Of a stretch of DNA of 64,000 nt, positions 24,968-36,577 are shown in pieces; the stretch's first letter is position 1, and each line of letters opens with the position of its first letter. Source of the stretch: Siphonodentalium dalli (Eukaryota; Mollusca; Scaphopoda; Gadilida; Siphonodentaliidae); contig CP136062.1 in NCBI GenBank assembly GCA_032622095.1, forward strand, positions 200,969,959-201,033,958. The letters run 5' to 3'. The position numbers and the translations under genes were made by a program. The notes beneath the pieces were generated by a model. It saw only the letters and a program-made list of their open reading frames with translations. It ran no database searches and was not told where the DNA came from.

Positions 24968-26860
24968 TCATGTCTCAAATGCTTGTCGAATGTACTGGTC
25001 GCGAAAGTTGACGGCATCTGGATCATCTGGCAGCGTTCGGCCCTCGGCTACATCGCCTTCTACCGCATCAACATAGTCGTCTGGTTCTGGATCATGTGTG
25101 GTCATTTTCAAGTTGTGTAAGCAGCCAGTTGCAATTATTGTATCCATACACCTGTCCAACTGAAGACAAAAAGAGGTTATTGGTCATTTGGAAATGGGAA
25201 AATCGCATTTTGTAGTGCAATAGAGAACGCAAGACCAGCACAGTAGTCTCGACAAAATTTCAGACAAAGTGCCAGTGTGTGCACGTAGCCTAAAGGCAAT
25301 TTTGTTAATTTGTTAACTTAGTACAGAATGTCGCATAGCTGCCGATGAAGCAAAAGCTCTGAATTAAGAAGATAACATCAACAAGCCAAATATTATTTTG
25401 AATTTAAATATGGAATTTTGTTCAGAAATGTCGCATACATGTATACGTATTCATGTGATAATGTGTTCGTGTTCACTAGGTCACACACCATTTAATTATT
25501 CAAGGGGTATGTATCAATTGGAAGTGATTTGTATATATTGTTTGAACATACATGTAGCTACATTCTGTTCAGCTATTATAATTGATACTCAACAGCGACG
25601 CGGAGAGAGGGGAGATGGGTTGGGGGGATAATGACATGTCCGGTACAGTCATTAGTTAAATTTTCTGACCGAAATAGTATGCAATTTGTCTGATAGCCAA
25701 ATGTTTTCAGATCAAAAGTATAATAATTTTCGATTTTGTCTTACTTGTTTTGTCCTGAGTGTCAGCTGGAAAGTTTTCTACCATTACGGGATGTCAATCG
25801 AAAATTTTCCAACAGTTGGTACTTTGATGGTAAACGGTTTGAAAAATTCAACCCAAGGCAATCAAATTCATTTCCCCACATGTAATTGGAATTTTGGGGT
25901 TCACGTGTCTGCAGTTGTAAATTCCAAGCCGGCACCCCTTCCTCAATAATTAGCCTCTACCCACATACATGAACTCCGAACTAACCTACAGTTGTCCCCC
26001 TAAATCAGACCATGTCAGTTAGATTAGTTTGGTACTCACTCTTAGACGAAGCCGGTTCCCGAAAGCTACAGAAGGAAACCTCGTTTGTACACACCAAAGC
26101 TCCTCTCAACAATGTTTCTGGTAGCCATGTGTGCCTTGTTATAATTTCTCTCAGCTGCAGTTGCTGGAGTCCTTACTCCATCGAATTCACCAGCTTCAAA
26201 CCTCGTCATTATTCTTGATTCGGCAAATACGCGCGAGCCATGTGCTGAGCCATACCACCTGGCAACTACATTGCGAAATTTCAACTGATGATCGCAAATT
26301 ATCTGACAGTTTAAACTGAACCATCCCTTCCGGTTGATGAAACGCTGTGCATGAGGACCACCCGGGTTTAATATCGGGACGTGTGTACAATCTATACAAC
26401 CAATGACGCCTGGCATCCCGGCATGTTAAAAAAATCGATCTTTAATTGTGTTGATTTCCTCTCCACTTGGCATCTTAATAAACTGTCCCTTTTTCATGCA
26501 AATCGCCTCCGTAACCACAGAAGTCATTCTGCTAATGGCGGGTTGTGACATGCCATGCAAATCTCCGGCAACTGTTTGAAAACAGCCAGTTGCATAAAAA
26601 CGCAGTGCAGCGTACAACTTTAAGATAGCAGGGACGGCATGATTTCTTTCCGTTTTTTTTTCTATTTCAGGGACTATAAGTCCAAGCAACTCGAGCGTTA
26701 CTTCCTTCGACAGTCGGTATCTCTGCAGGAACTCTTCGTCATCGAAATGTTCCAATGGATTGGTTCGATCTCTAAATACCCTTAAACCCACATGACGTGC
26801 TCTTTCCTCACGCTCCTGCTGTGCAAATTCTAGTATAAAAAGTGCGTCTATTCCCGACAT
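24968..26860 (-). pseudogene. Harbinger transposase (HARBI1-like), inactivated
   Basis: Two exons on minus: 26860-26040 (donor AGA/GTGAGT) and 25159-24968 (acceptor TTTTGTCTTCAG). The N-terminal part has FDDEEFLQRYRLSKE, LRFYATGCFQTVAGDLHGMS and QPAISRMTSVVTEAI, a helix-turn-helix typical of the family. The nuclease core has GVIGCIDCTHVPI (first catalytic Asp), FRNVVARWYGSAHGSRVF and ATRNIVERSFGVYKR (catalytic Glu). Three lesions are visible: TAA at 26428-26426 between KDRFF and HAGMPG; loss of ~20 residues between GEFDG and RTPATAAERNYN, where relatives carry LLGD-x-GY with the second catalytic Asp; and a one-base loss near 26080 that throws PSVAFGNRLRLR out of frame. Exon 2 (LDRCMDTIIATGCLHNLKM) restores the usual C-terminus. 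Confidence 0.85.
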
Positions 26861-27107
26861 TGTTCAAACATTAAAACTGACCACACACGCCAAGACATAA
26901 AAACCGCTAAGGCCATTATAATTTTAACAACACAAGCCGTGCATAACTACCACTCAACCAATAACACGGTACCAGGTTATATACGCTCAACCACAAGCAC
27001 ATAAACCATAGCTAATTACACAGCCAAAAGAACGCTGGTTTTTTTGTTCGGTTATATTTTGCATATACACATGGTTATATATAAACAAGCTACGAGCATC
27101 TGACTGC

Positions 27108-28084
27108 TTGTCTTTTTTTCGGTTGCTGTTCATCTTGGCTTGAGAGCTCACTCTCTTCCACAGATTGTGGTAATTTCTGCCTGGCCTTCTCATAGTCTGC
27201 TGCAGGTTGTGAGATAATAAACATGGGAAGAGTATCTATGAGTTCTTGATTGAGGTAAAACTTGTTTATCAGTGAAGTGAAGGAGAAGTGACTTTCTCAT
27301 ATACCAGTATGCATATATATAAACAATCTTGAGTAATATGGTTTTACGACATTACCAAGTGCCATAACTATTCGCTACTAAATAGTGTGAAGATATAATT
27401 TTGTCACTCATTTGACAAGTTGTCTCAAGATAGACTGATATGGGGCCTAATATCAAACCAACCAAGTAATACCCTCTAAGTATTTACTAATTGTAATTAT
27501 GGACTCTTTTGTTGCATATTCCATCATAGAACGGTGATGTCTGGGTGAAAATTTAGCTCTAAACATGAATCCAAGGGTTCCAGTGTGGGGGTGGGGGGTC
27601 CATAAAACGAACCATTATTTTTTGGTGCAAAATATAAACGGGACGTAAATCAATATAAAGAGTTGTTTTGTACCAGTCCGGTTGTATTTTATTTACCAGG
27701 CACCAATGCCTCAAGCTGCAACAGATCGAAGAAAAGCGGGCAATAACATTCGTAGTTCGGTCCAAGTGGCCGTTAATGAATACGGGACTCTTTGCCAAAT
27801 GTTCCGAAAATTTCCCCACCAAGCAGAGTGAAAACTTAAATTTGACCCACTATTTTGGATTTGACCAAAAAAAATTTGGCCGAAGTGGCCGTTTATGACT
27901 CCGAACTTGTTTCGGACAATTTCCGCTTATTTTCGGACTATGCCTATTTTCGAGGCATTTTGGAACTTTGACCCGGATTTGTTTTTCACCCAAAATTTCA
28001 TCTCACCTTTCTGAAGACGTTGCCAAGGTCATTTGCCACATTCCCCCCAAATTGTTCGAATAAGTAACGGAATTCACGCTGCTC
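27108..28084. other. No gene recognised
   Basis: Short in-phase words recur (GGCCGTTAATGAATACGGGACT and GGCCGTTTATGACTCCGAACT at ~27768 and ~27882), suggesting an old duplication of ~115 bp. Otherwise featureless. Confidence 0.35.
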
Positions 28085-28480
28085 CTATTCGAAGCTATAT
28101 GTAACACCATTCCAATTCGAAATTATATATCACACTATTCCAATTCGAAGCTATATTTCACACCATTCCAATTCGAAGCTATATTTCACACCATTCCAAT
28201 TCGAAGCTATGTCACACCATTCCAATTCGAAGCTATATGTCACCATTCTAATTCGAACCTATATTTCACACCATTCTAATTCGAACCTATATTTCACATC
28301 ATTCCAATTCGAAGCTATATGTCACGCCATTCCAATTCGAAGCTATATGGCACACCATTCCAATTCGAAGCTGTCACACCATTCCATTTCGAAGCTACAT
28401 GTCACACCATTCCAATTCGAAGCTACATGTCACACCATTCCAATTCGAAGCTATATGTCACACCATTCCAATTCGAAGCG
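28085..28480. repeat. Minisatellite, 28-bp unit, about 14 copies
   Basis: Fourteen consecutive units built on CGAAGCTATATTTCACACCA plus TTCCAATT run head to tail. Most are 28 bp; four are shorter by 2 or 4 bp. Units differ at a few positions (CTATAT, CTACAT, CCTATAT). ORFs in this interval are translations of the repeat and not genes. There are no spacers. Confidence 0.95.
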
Positions 28481-30057
28481 GTTGATATTTCTCTCAGTGC
28501 TATCTTTTTCTCAAAGCGGTACATCTCATCAAGTTCATGTTGAAAGGATTTAAAGGTCGACTTTATTTTCGAATCACAAGATCACATTATATACAACATA
28601 TTCCGTAAATATTATATAGGAAGTTGAAATAGGAATGTGCTATGGGCATTCGAAAATTAAGTGGGCATTTAATGGATAACCTGTCGCGGTTGAATTTGGT
28701 TTTGTACATGTAATATTTAAGCAATATCAGAAATATTTTTTGACTGAAATTTTGCTGGCGGGAAAAACTGAACAGTATTTTTTTTATTAGTGATAGAGAT
28801 GTCCAACTTGTGTTTATCCAGCCATTTCTGTTTGTCATTTATAAATAGTTTAACAGCGGAAAATTCATGGAATATATGGGCAATGTTCTCCGGTAAATAA
28901 CACCGCAACCGGATATCTTCATAAAAATAGCAACCATTTTGTTCCCAAAATGAAGATTGTAAAAATCCTTACGTCCATGTTTGCTTTGTTAGCAGGTGAA
29001 TATTGTTTGGCGTGATCAGGGGTCTCATTGGTATAGCGAGAAGTCTTGTACATACCACGGAATGAAGGGATGTGCTCACAATATTACCTAGGGTGTGGAC
29101 AAAAGGCAGTATTATCAGGAATTATACAACTTTTATCGGTGGATTGCATGGATCACGAAAGCCTGGGTACGTTACAAAAAGCGGCTGAAAAATAAGAAAG
29201 GCGAATATTCTATAGTTGTGAGGGTCCCCACTTAATCCTTGATTACACCACGGACTGAATGGATATGGACTCAATATCAACGGAAGGTATGGACACATGG
29301 CTATTTTAGTAGGAAACATACAATTTGGGACACCTTACCCAAAGCGGCTGGCAAATAAATTAGTTTTTTATCTTCAATGTTTTGGGACTCCAATCCTATT
29401 TAGTGTAGTCTCTTGGTTCTGGGTTGTGTACCCTTATTTTGACTTCAGATGTTTATATGGATATCCACATCGCCATATTAAATATGTGTGCTAACTATTT
29501 TCCAATATTTCACCTCACCCAGAAATGGCGGCTTCTGATTGGTCGAGAGCTATGCCCTACAAGATGTAGTGTTGTACAAACTACTATAACAAACTCGCAT
29601 GCAAAAAACCACGAACAGAGGCAAAACTCTCGAGAACATATATACAGAAATATGTCCACCAGTGTCCACCATTAGCGTGTCTAAAAGAAATTAAAACCTT
29701 TCTGTGGATAATATTGTCACGGGAACAACGTCAACTTGCGAAGTGAAAAGATTAGGTTGAATTCACCTTGTGGTACAGTTTCGGATTTTCGTGCATTCAA
29801 AACAAAACCTAAATACTGCGCGTTTCGGTTTATTGATCTAGATTTCAACACGTTCTTGCAACGAATATGTTTCTCTTAAATTGTTTATCGTTAAGTGTAT
29901 ATCTTATTATACTCAGTAAAACGTTCTACTTGATTTATGTTAACGTCTTATGAATGGAACTTGAACAGTCCATGGATTGGTGTTGGTAGGATACAGTTAC
30001 ATAATATGTAGTATGCTTGCTAAAAGTTCCAATTGTTCGGTGAAATATATTTAACAG
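28481..30057. other. No gene recognised
   Basis: A+T-rich sequence without convincing ORFs. Two segments near 29185 and 29335 share AAAGCGGCTG(A/G)(A/C)AAATAA after similar upstream words, hinting at a weak duplication. Confidence 0.35.
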
Positions 30058-30130
30058 AGGTATAGTTCCCAGTGGGATGGTATAGTTCACTCCGCTTCGT
30101 GAACTAGACCCACCCACTGGGCATTATACC
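30058..30130. repeat. Imperfect palindrome, arms about 32 bp
   Basis: GGTATAGTTCCCAGTGGGATGG...AGTTCAC is mirrored by GTGAACTAGACCCACCCACTGGGCATTATACC around TCCGCTTC. It could fold into a long hairpin. Most likely a short MITE. Confidence 0.65.
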
Positions 30131-31214
30131 CGCGTAGATAATCAACCACAAGCCATGCTCTATTTATTAAATATCCGTCCTGACAGCTTGTTATGTTGCC
30201 TCTTTTACGTGGCTGATTCAGCAATTGGTTGAAATAAGCACTGTAGTACATGATACATAAATTGCGCATAGGAAATGTATACATTCGCATCTTTAACAAT
30301 TCTTCTATACGAAAAACTAATCCAAAATAACATGATTTCCAAACATGTTGTACTATATTTATACATCATGTCATCCTTTGGTGTGTCAAGCTCCAGCATT
30401 AGCGTATATGATGCATTTTAGTTCATTCTCCACACAATTATTCCCCTGACTGCCCAGAATGGATCAAATGAGCAGTTCAACTACTTAAATGTTCTCTGAC
30501 TCTTAATATTTGGAATATGACCTAAAATGCAGATGGAATGAGCATTTCCTAAAATGTTAGCTTTCTAGATATTAAAAATCTCTAAAAATCAGAATTCACG
30601 CAAAACTCAGAATTATCGATACTCTTTTGACCAATAACGCATATTATGAAAATAAACTAGCTAGTGGATCATAATGTACATATCTCAAATGCCCAAAGTG
30701 TGGAAATATTAACTAAATCTGAGAGGGTCGCGTTTTTTATGAATTTTGTCTGAACTGGGTTTATATATGGCGCATATTTTAATTTATCACGATCAAAGAA
30801 TACAATGGTATATCATTTTTTTCGTTGTGTACACAATATGTAGATAAAATATATACATGTAACATATATAATAATGCACATATTTACAACACTCAACTGC
30901 TTTGTCTAAAATGCTCAGAAGGAAATCAGTTCCTAGCGAAAATGAGACTGGCGGTCCAGCTTAATTGTTATTCATAATGTGATATTGTGGGTTCAGGTTA
31001 TACTGTTAGTATATACAAGGCGAATTGGACGTTATCCCACTAAAATATACCAATAATATAGTGACAGGGCGTATTATAAATAACAATTCTGAAGAAAGAG
31101 GTCACGAGTCATTGCACACTCCACAACAATAACATGCACAACTGATACTGTTGTGGTCTGGTGTTACCAGATCCCCCATCTCAGCTACATTGAAGTTTTT
31201 TAGAGCCCGAAGCC
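30131..31214. other. No feature recognised
   Basis: A+T-rich sequence with no convincing ORF, palindrome or tandem array. The last ~100 bp may still be degraded helicase pseudogene sequence. Confidence 0.35.
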
Positions 31215-31770
31215 TCAGACACCCTGGTCACTTGGTGAAATCTCTGATGCAAAGAGAATGGTGTAAAGGGTGTATCCACATGTGAGTTGATATACACGAT
31301 GGCTCTGGATTGTCGGCTTACGCGACCACAGCTCCCAACTTCCTTACAATAACATTAAACTGTTTGTTGCACCCAATGTACAACCGGTCCTATATCAGGA
31401 ATGTCAACGCCCATGTCGAATGTCACCGTGACGACAACGCATCTGATCTTCGAGTCAGATGTTATTAACTCTCGGGTATCTTGTCCTTTGTGTCATCTTC
31501 TCTATCTCCGTGAAACATGTTAACTGCATCACAAGTGTCTATTGGCAGCCCGTCGCATAGTTGAGGCCCAGTTTTAACACTGCTGCAATATTCCTGAATG
31601 AAGAGAGATAATTAATACAGAATTGATTACCTTATATAATAGTAGCTATTGATTTTCGACAATTATACTCACCTAAAAAAATAACTATTTTCTCCGTCCC
31701 ATAACCATTGTAAATTTCCATTGGTCCACCCTTACAAGTTACCAGCTATAGGAATATGTTTGGTCTGAAA
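31215..31770 (-). pseudogene. RecQ-type helicase C-terminal fragment
   Basis: The minus strand, read across frames, gives DAVNMFHGDREDDTKDKI, then RCVVVTVTFDMGVDIPDIGP followed by VVHW, then KEVGSCGRVSRQSRAIVYIN. These correspond to helicase motif V (T-x-x-F-x-MG-x-D-x-PD) and motif VI (QE-x-GR-x-GR-x-G) of RecQ-family superfamily 2 helicases. Stops and shifts interrupt it (TAATAA after KIPES, TAA after HWVQQTV). An acceptor-like TCTTCATTCAG at ~31596 and a donor-like TTAGGTGAGT at ~31672 suggest the source gene had introns. RecQ-like genes are often expanded in invertebrate genomes. No helicase motifs I-III were found here. Confidence 0.6.
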
Positions 31771-32245
31771 GGGAACACAAAATAAAAAACATTTTAAATA
31801 ATAAAAACTATAATCTGTATAGTACAGATTCTTCAACAAATGCAGAGAGCAATAAATTAATTATTTAAGCATCGTATCGAGTTATTATTATCAAATTGGA
31901 ATTGAAAATCGAGCTGAAAATGCATGATTTCTAAACCATTTACATCGTTACTCACAAACAACCAAATAGAGTTTGAATCCCCGACGCCCGGGTCAGGCCT
32001 ATATCGCAATTGGATTCATCAAATGTTCCAGTTTTAGAGACAGACAATTAAATGGTACTCTCAACTCCAATTCATGTTAACACCATTCCGTTGCTATACT
32101 AGTAGTGAAGAGAACCATATCAACCTATCAGGATTAAGCGCCACGAAAGTGGCCCCCTCTGGGATAAGGAGTTTCTTTTATATCACTCATGATCGTCTCC
32201 GTCACTGGTGGTCAGCGATAACACCGGAACTTCGCTGAATACTGT

Positions 32246-33205
32246 CCCGAGAATGTGCAAGTCTTTAAAGGTACGGTTGGCCTTGGCGGTGGGTATCCTG
32301 TGAAAATATTTCCACCCGTCAAAAACCGCCTCAAACAGAAAGAACATCAAAATGTAGACAGACTTTGTCCGTATACAAATAAGAAATATCGCACAAACAG
32401 TATGTTATTGTCAAATGTTTGACCATTGTTATGTAAACAAATGCATAAAAAGTTACTTTTCTGGTGTTTGTTTATATTATGATAGTAAACATAAAGAGCG
32501 TTCTTTGTTGGTGAATTCCTGATATGGAACTAATAAAGAGCGTTTATGCCATTTGTGTGTGATTAGCCAGTAGCATTGTCCTGTCTTCTGTAACACAATC
32601 AGGCTCTTGCTTAGGTAACATATAGTAGGTCTTTATGATAACATGCTGTTTACGTGATGGTCATGGTATATATGAACGAAACTATGCGTTTTAATGTTTT
32701 TCTGTTTACGGTGATTAGAACAAATATGAATATTTTCGACAACTAAGGCCTCACGTGCCTTTAAACTCAGATCTGAAATCTTCTCCCCTGAAAAGTACAA
32801 CAGATAACGTTGAAAACCGTAAACATGCCAGTATATGTGTCAGTACTTATACGTGTGTTGCCCAATGGTCATCAGTTGGATCTTCACACAGCAGGTGAAT
32901 AAGAAAAATCGCTCAATTCGCCCATATAAGAAAATTAAGAGTTCTATAACTCAACAGCATACACACATATATTCCACTTTCCCGAGAATGTGCAAGTCTT
33001 TAAACTCAGGTCTGAAATCTTCTCCCCTGAAAAGTACAACAGATAACGTTGAAAAACTTAAACATGCCAGTATATGTGTCAGTACTTATACATGTGTTGC
33101 CTAATGGTCATCAGTTGGATCTTCACACAGCAGGTGAATAAAAAAATCGCTCAATTCGCCCATATAAGAACATTAAGAGTTCTATAACTCAACAGTATAC
33201 ACACG
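32246..33205. repeat. Tandem segmental duplication, ~239 bp unit, one copy carrying a MITE
   Basis: Unit 1 (32246-32980) and unit 2 (32981-~33205) both run CCCGAGAATGTGCAAGTCTT, then ACTCAG(A/G)TCTGAAATCTTC, then CAGTATATGTGTCAGTACTT and GATCTTCACACAGCAGGTGA. They differ by scattered substitutions. Unit 1 has the 492-bp MITE plus one TTAA inserted after GTCTTTAA; unit 2 reads straight through. Confidence 0.9.
32269..32760. mobile_element. TTAA-target MITE, copy 1 (492 bp)
   Basis: Starts AGGTACGGTTGGCCTTGG, ends CTAAGGCCTCACGTGCCT, and is flanked by TTAA on both sides (32265-32268 and 32761-32764). The two ends are imperfect inverted repeats. It shares near-identical sequence with copies at 33920-34413 and 46413-46905. 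It has no coding capacity. TTAA targets are typical of piggyBac and Kolobok elements; which one mobilised it cannot be told from the ends alone. Confidence 0.92.
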
Positions 33206-33915
33206 TTGGAATTTATTTGTGGAAACTGAAGAATAATGCAAAATAGTTCGATGCAAATCGATTTTCAACTACATTAAATACATTTACTGGGCGCTATAGG
33301 CCCATATCAAGGTATATGTCCACTGCAATGTTCCTATAGCTTAGTTTTAGAATAATTTAAAAGTAAATATCGTTACCATTCTGAATTGCAATGAATGCAT
33401 CAACCGCCAGAACACATATCTTCGACTACCACGAAGGCACCTTAAACCTGTCTAACCACATAGACGACACAGCCGATTCTGTCTAACCACCTAGACGACA
33501 AAGCCGATTATGGCGAGACGTTCTGCATTCTCGATATCTGAAGATAAAACATAACATAAATTCAGATGTCGGTTTCAAATATATCTCAAGTACATGTATA
33601 TAACGATTACGTACACATACGATTAATGTATGTAGCCAAACAATGAAGATGAATACAGGTTATAGTTTTGTTCATGAAGACCATTATACATTACCTCGAA
33701 TATCATCATTGGTCATTTGAGTGGGATCAGTAATGAATACAGCCTTTACACTACGAGTCCTGCAATATTCCGACTGATCTTTAATAATAGAAATCAATCA
33801 AGTGATCACCAGAGTGATTGTTGTTGCATAAATGCCTCATAAATAGATAGAAAGATATTTTATTACTCTTCAATTGGATGTATCCCGTCTAAAAATTGGT
33901 TTAGAAGAACCCCGG
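33206..33915. other. No gene recognised; 31-bp direct repeat
   Basis: TGTCTAACCACATAGACGAC and a variant (TGTCTAACCACCTAGACGAC) lie ~31 bp apart at ~33449-33510. A minus-strand open piece at ~33690-33780 reads VKAVFITDPTQMTNDDIR before a donor-like GGTAATG, but I cannot assign it. Confidence 0.35.
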
Positions 33916-33919
33916 TTAA

Positions 33920-34413
33920 AGGCACGTGAGGCCTTAGTTGTCGAAAATATTCATATTTGTTCCAATCACCGTAAACAGAAAAACATTAAAACGCATACAG
34001 TTTCGTTCATATATACCATGACCATCGCGTAAACAGCATGTTATCATAAAGATTTACTATATTTTACCTAAGCAAGAGCCTGATTGTGTTACAGAAGACA
34101 GCACAATGCTACTGGCTAATCACACACAAATGGCATAAACGCTCTTTATTAGTTCCATATCAGGAATTCACCAACAAAGAACGCTCTTTATGTTTACTAT
34201 CATAATATAAACAAACACCAGAAAAGTAACTTTTTATGCTTTTGTTTACATAACAATTGTCAAACATTTGACAATAACATACTGTTTATGCGATATTTCT
34301 TATTTGTATACGGACAAAGTCTGTCTACATTTTGATGTTCTTTCTGTTTGTGGCGGTTTTTGACGGGTGGAAATATTTTCACAGGATACCCACCGCCAAG
34401 GCCAACCGTACCT
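33920..34413. mobile_element. TTAA-target MITE, copy 2 (494 bp), inverted relative to copy 1
   Basis: Starts AGGCACGTGAGGCCTTAG and ends CCAACCGTACCT, flanked by TTAA at 33916-33919 and 34414-34417. It contains CGCTCTTTATTAGTTCC and CGCTCTTTATGTTTAC, the complement of the AATAAAGAGCG words in copy 1. Confidence 0.92.
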
Positions 34414-34417
34414 TTAA

Positions 34418-35037
34418 GAGCACGGGTCTGACGCAAACTGTTTTCTTCACTTGTTCGACATGGTGTCTGTAACTGTGTTGTCAAATACTCGCCTTTTTAT
34501 TAATAATCGCGCCTTAAAGGCACTTCCAACGATAAGACACTGAATTGTTTACTGACCCACTAAAATAAAACACGCCACATAACTGCCCCGTATCTCGTGT
34601 TTATCGAAAATTTCAGTTCCATGCACCAGGAAGCGATCAACTAAATTTAAAAAAAACCGCCATCTTTTGCGAGTCTACCGTGAGTAATATTTGATGTAAA
34701 CAGTATATATTCCATATAATTCAAAAACAATGCATGGTACAAAATATGAAGCATGAATATTGGTTGTATGGAGGGGATCCGACATCAATCATAAAGCTTA
34801 TGGGGGTCGTTTCCGATTACGTGTGAATAAGACCACACTGTGGGAATGATGACATATTTGGTAATGGGTGTTCATAATACGTATAGAACCGTTGGAACGG
34901 CAGGAAAATGCAACATGGACAAAACGTACGTAAATATCAGTTATCTGCGAAGATTGAAATTGAAGACGGCATTATTTACAAGTCAGTTTTTTAGTTTTGT
35001 TTTATTTTCCTCGACAACAGCAAATGAGCCGATACAA
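34418..35037. other. No feature recognised
   Basis: Sequence between the MITE and the retrotransposon remnant. Open frames here are short and match nothing I know. Confidence 0.35.
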
Positions 35038-35261
35038 CTCGTCTGCTGTAATGAAATTGGACATATATCGTCTATGGAAAATACCATTGTATAACGTTTC
35101 CATGATACCGAGAGAGTACTGTGGTGTTGATTCTGATGCATATATTCCACTGTTTCCTTCCCCGTGTGAGCCCGGTGTAGAATATGCCTACCGCCCCACT
35201 GCTAGGGGTAAGAATCCCCTAATGTGTCACTCTGTTTGCCGTGGGGTGCATCCTGTGATGC

Positions 35262-36577
35262 GTGGTGGATGTGTACTTGGGTGGCATATCACGTGAGGTA
35301 TCGACCTGCGAATGCGATATAGCTGATTCCTCCGAGTCAGAGATATTGGCTGAGTTAGCACCACAGGGAGTTACAGAAGTCCGTAGATTTACGAAGACAG
35401 TTGATGGTCAAAAAGTTCAGTTCAGCAGTTACCTTCTAACCCTCAATTGTTGCGAACACCCACCGACATTGAAGGTTGGGTATATGCAGATGGATTTCAG
35501 TACATATGTTCCAAGGCCATTGCGATGTTTTAAGTGTCATGGGTACGGCCAGGAACACTGTAAAAGTAAAGCAACCATATGTGCACGATGTTCTGGTCAT
35601 GATCATAAAGGACGAATCTTAAGAAATGTTCAAACTGTCAAGGTTCACATGCTGCAATGGATCGTCCATGTCCCATTTGGGACTATGAATTCAAGATTCA
35701 ACGATGTAAAGTTGAGAAGCATCTGTCATATATAGATGCTAAGAAAATAGTTGGTCCTCGACCATCCATTCCACGGGTCACATACTCAGCATTCATGTCT
35801 TCTAAAGTGTTTTGATGCCAACATTCAGACAGTGAGTCAAACCAAACTCGTCAGTATATCACTACATGTAGCAACACAAGTTGAGGAGACTGGTATTATT
35901 CCTGTTCCAGAACATATAGAGCAGGCTACATTCATCTAGACATTTCCTCCGAAACAATATATGCAACTCGATCCTATTGTTCCAAAAGAAAAATCGCCTG
36001 TTGCCTCGAAATAAAGAACGCCAAAGTCACTCAAACGTTTCGACTCTCAGAATGAGAGGTACATCTTTGAGCTTTCAAAATTTGACCGCTGATTGAAGAG
36101 AAACTGTTAACTCTCAAAGACAAGACATTGTGGGTCGCGGCTGTCGGTTGTGTGAAGGGTGACAGTCTGTCTCACCCACCCGACCATCAGTTGGACGCTT
36201 TGATAAAGGTTCATGTGCGATTAATCATATATTATTAATACCTTATCGCTGCAAAATCTGATTTTAAAAGCTACTCTACATATTTCGTGTTCTTTATTTG
36301 CTATTTATTGTCTTCTTGTATTACCTTTATACGTTTTATAGTATGATTGCACATTATTCAGTTCTTGAATTTATATTCCTAACTCCAAGTGGAAACATTC
36401 CTCTTGGGTTCTTTGATTTGCATATAGCTCATCGTTGCACTATTTTAATCTATTCCACTGTCTGATTTCTCTACACAGTTGCTTCGCTGCGATCTTTTGT
36501 GATCCCTGATTCTGTTCTTGGTCGTGATATGGCCTAGCGGATAAAACGACGTAAACCCTCAATCAATCAATCAATCC
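35262..36577 (+). mobile_element. Non-LTR retrotransposon remnant: gag-like ORF1 plus 3' end
   Basis: From 35262 the frame reads ISREVSTCECD, SEILAELAPQGVTEVRRFTK, then LRCFKCHGYGQEHC and KATICARC: zinc knuckles typical of LINE ORF1 gag-like proteins. A frameshift near 35620 leads to NCQGSHAAMDRPCPIWDYEF, KIQRCKVEKHLSYIDAKKIV and a stop at 35813. ORF2 is missing. From ~36400 the sequence resembles a LINE 3' UTR (CATCGTTGCAC, GCTGCGATCTTTTGTGA, GATATGGCCTAGCGG) and ends in AATC repeats at 36561-36577, the microsatellite tail of CR1/Jockey-like elements. The copy is therefore internally deleted and inactive. Confidence 0.65.

Larger units (their letters stand above)
22628..27107. mobile_element. 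PIF/Harbinger DNA transposon, 4.48 kb, two genes
   Basis: Terminal inverted repeats of 47 bp at 22628-22674 and 27061-27107 begin GCAGTCAGATGCTCG and differ at one base. Between them lie the two genes expected of this superfamily: a Myb/SANT-like protein on plus and a DDE transposase on minus, tail to tail. Flanking trinucleotides are TTT on the left and TTG on the right, so the usual 3-bp target duplication is imperfect. Both genes are damaged, so the copy is not autonomous, but the near-identical TIRs point to a fairly recent insertion. Confidence 0.9.

Noticed and set aside
28085-28480. Possible CRISPR-like array
   Set aside because: The units are contiguous with no unique spacers, unit length varies, and the host is a eukaryote. 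It is a minisatellite.
28209-28553. 114- and 74-codon open frames with repeating HSNSKL and IPIRSYM peptides
   Set aside because: They are translations of the minisatellite in two frames; the 28-bp unit would shift frame at every unit, and openness depends on unit lengths.
31970-31995. Possible tRNA or SINE B box (GTTTGAATCCCCGACGCCCG)
   Set aside because: No A box or cloverleaf could be found at the right distance on either strand.
35038-35261. Upstream extension of the gag-like ORF (90-codon frame starting MSRYNSS-type)
   Set aside because: The peptide has no similarity I can recognise to LINE ORF1 N-termini and is in a different frame from the zinc-knuckle region.
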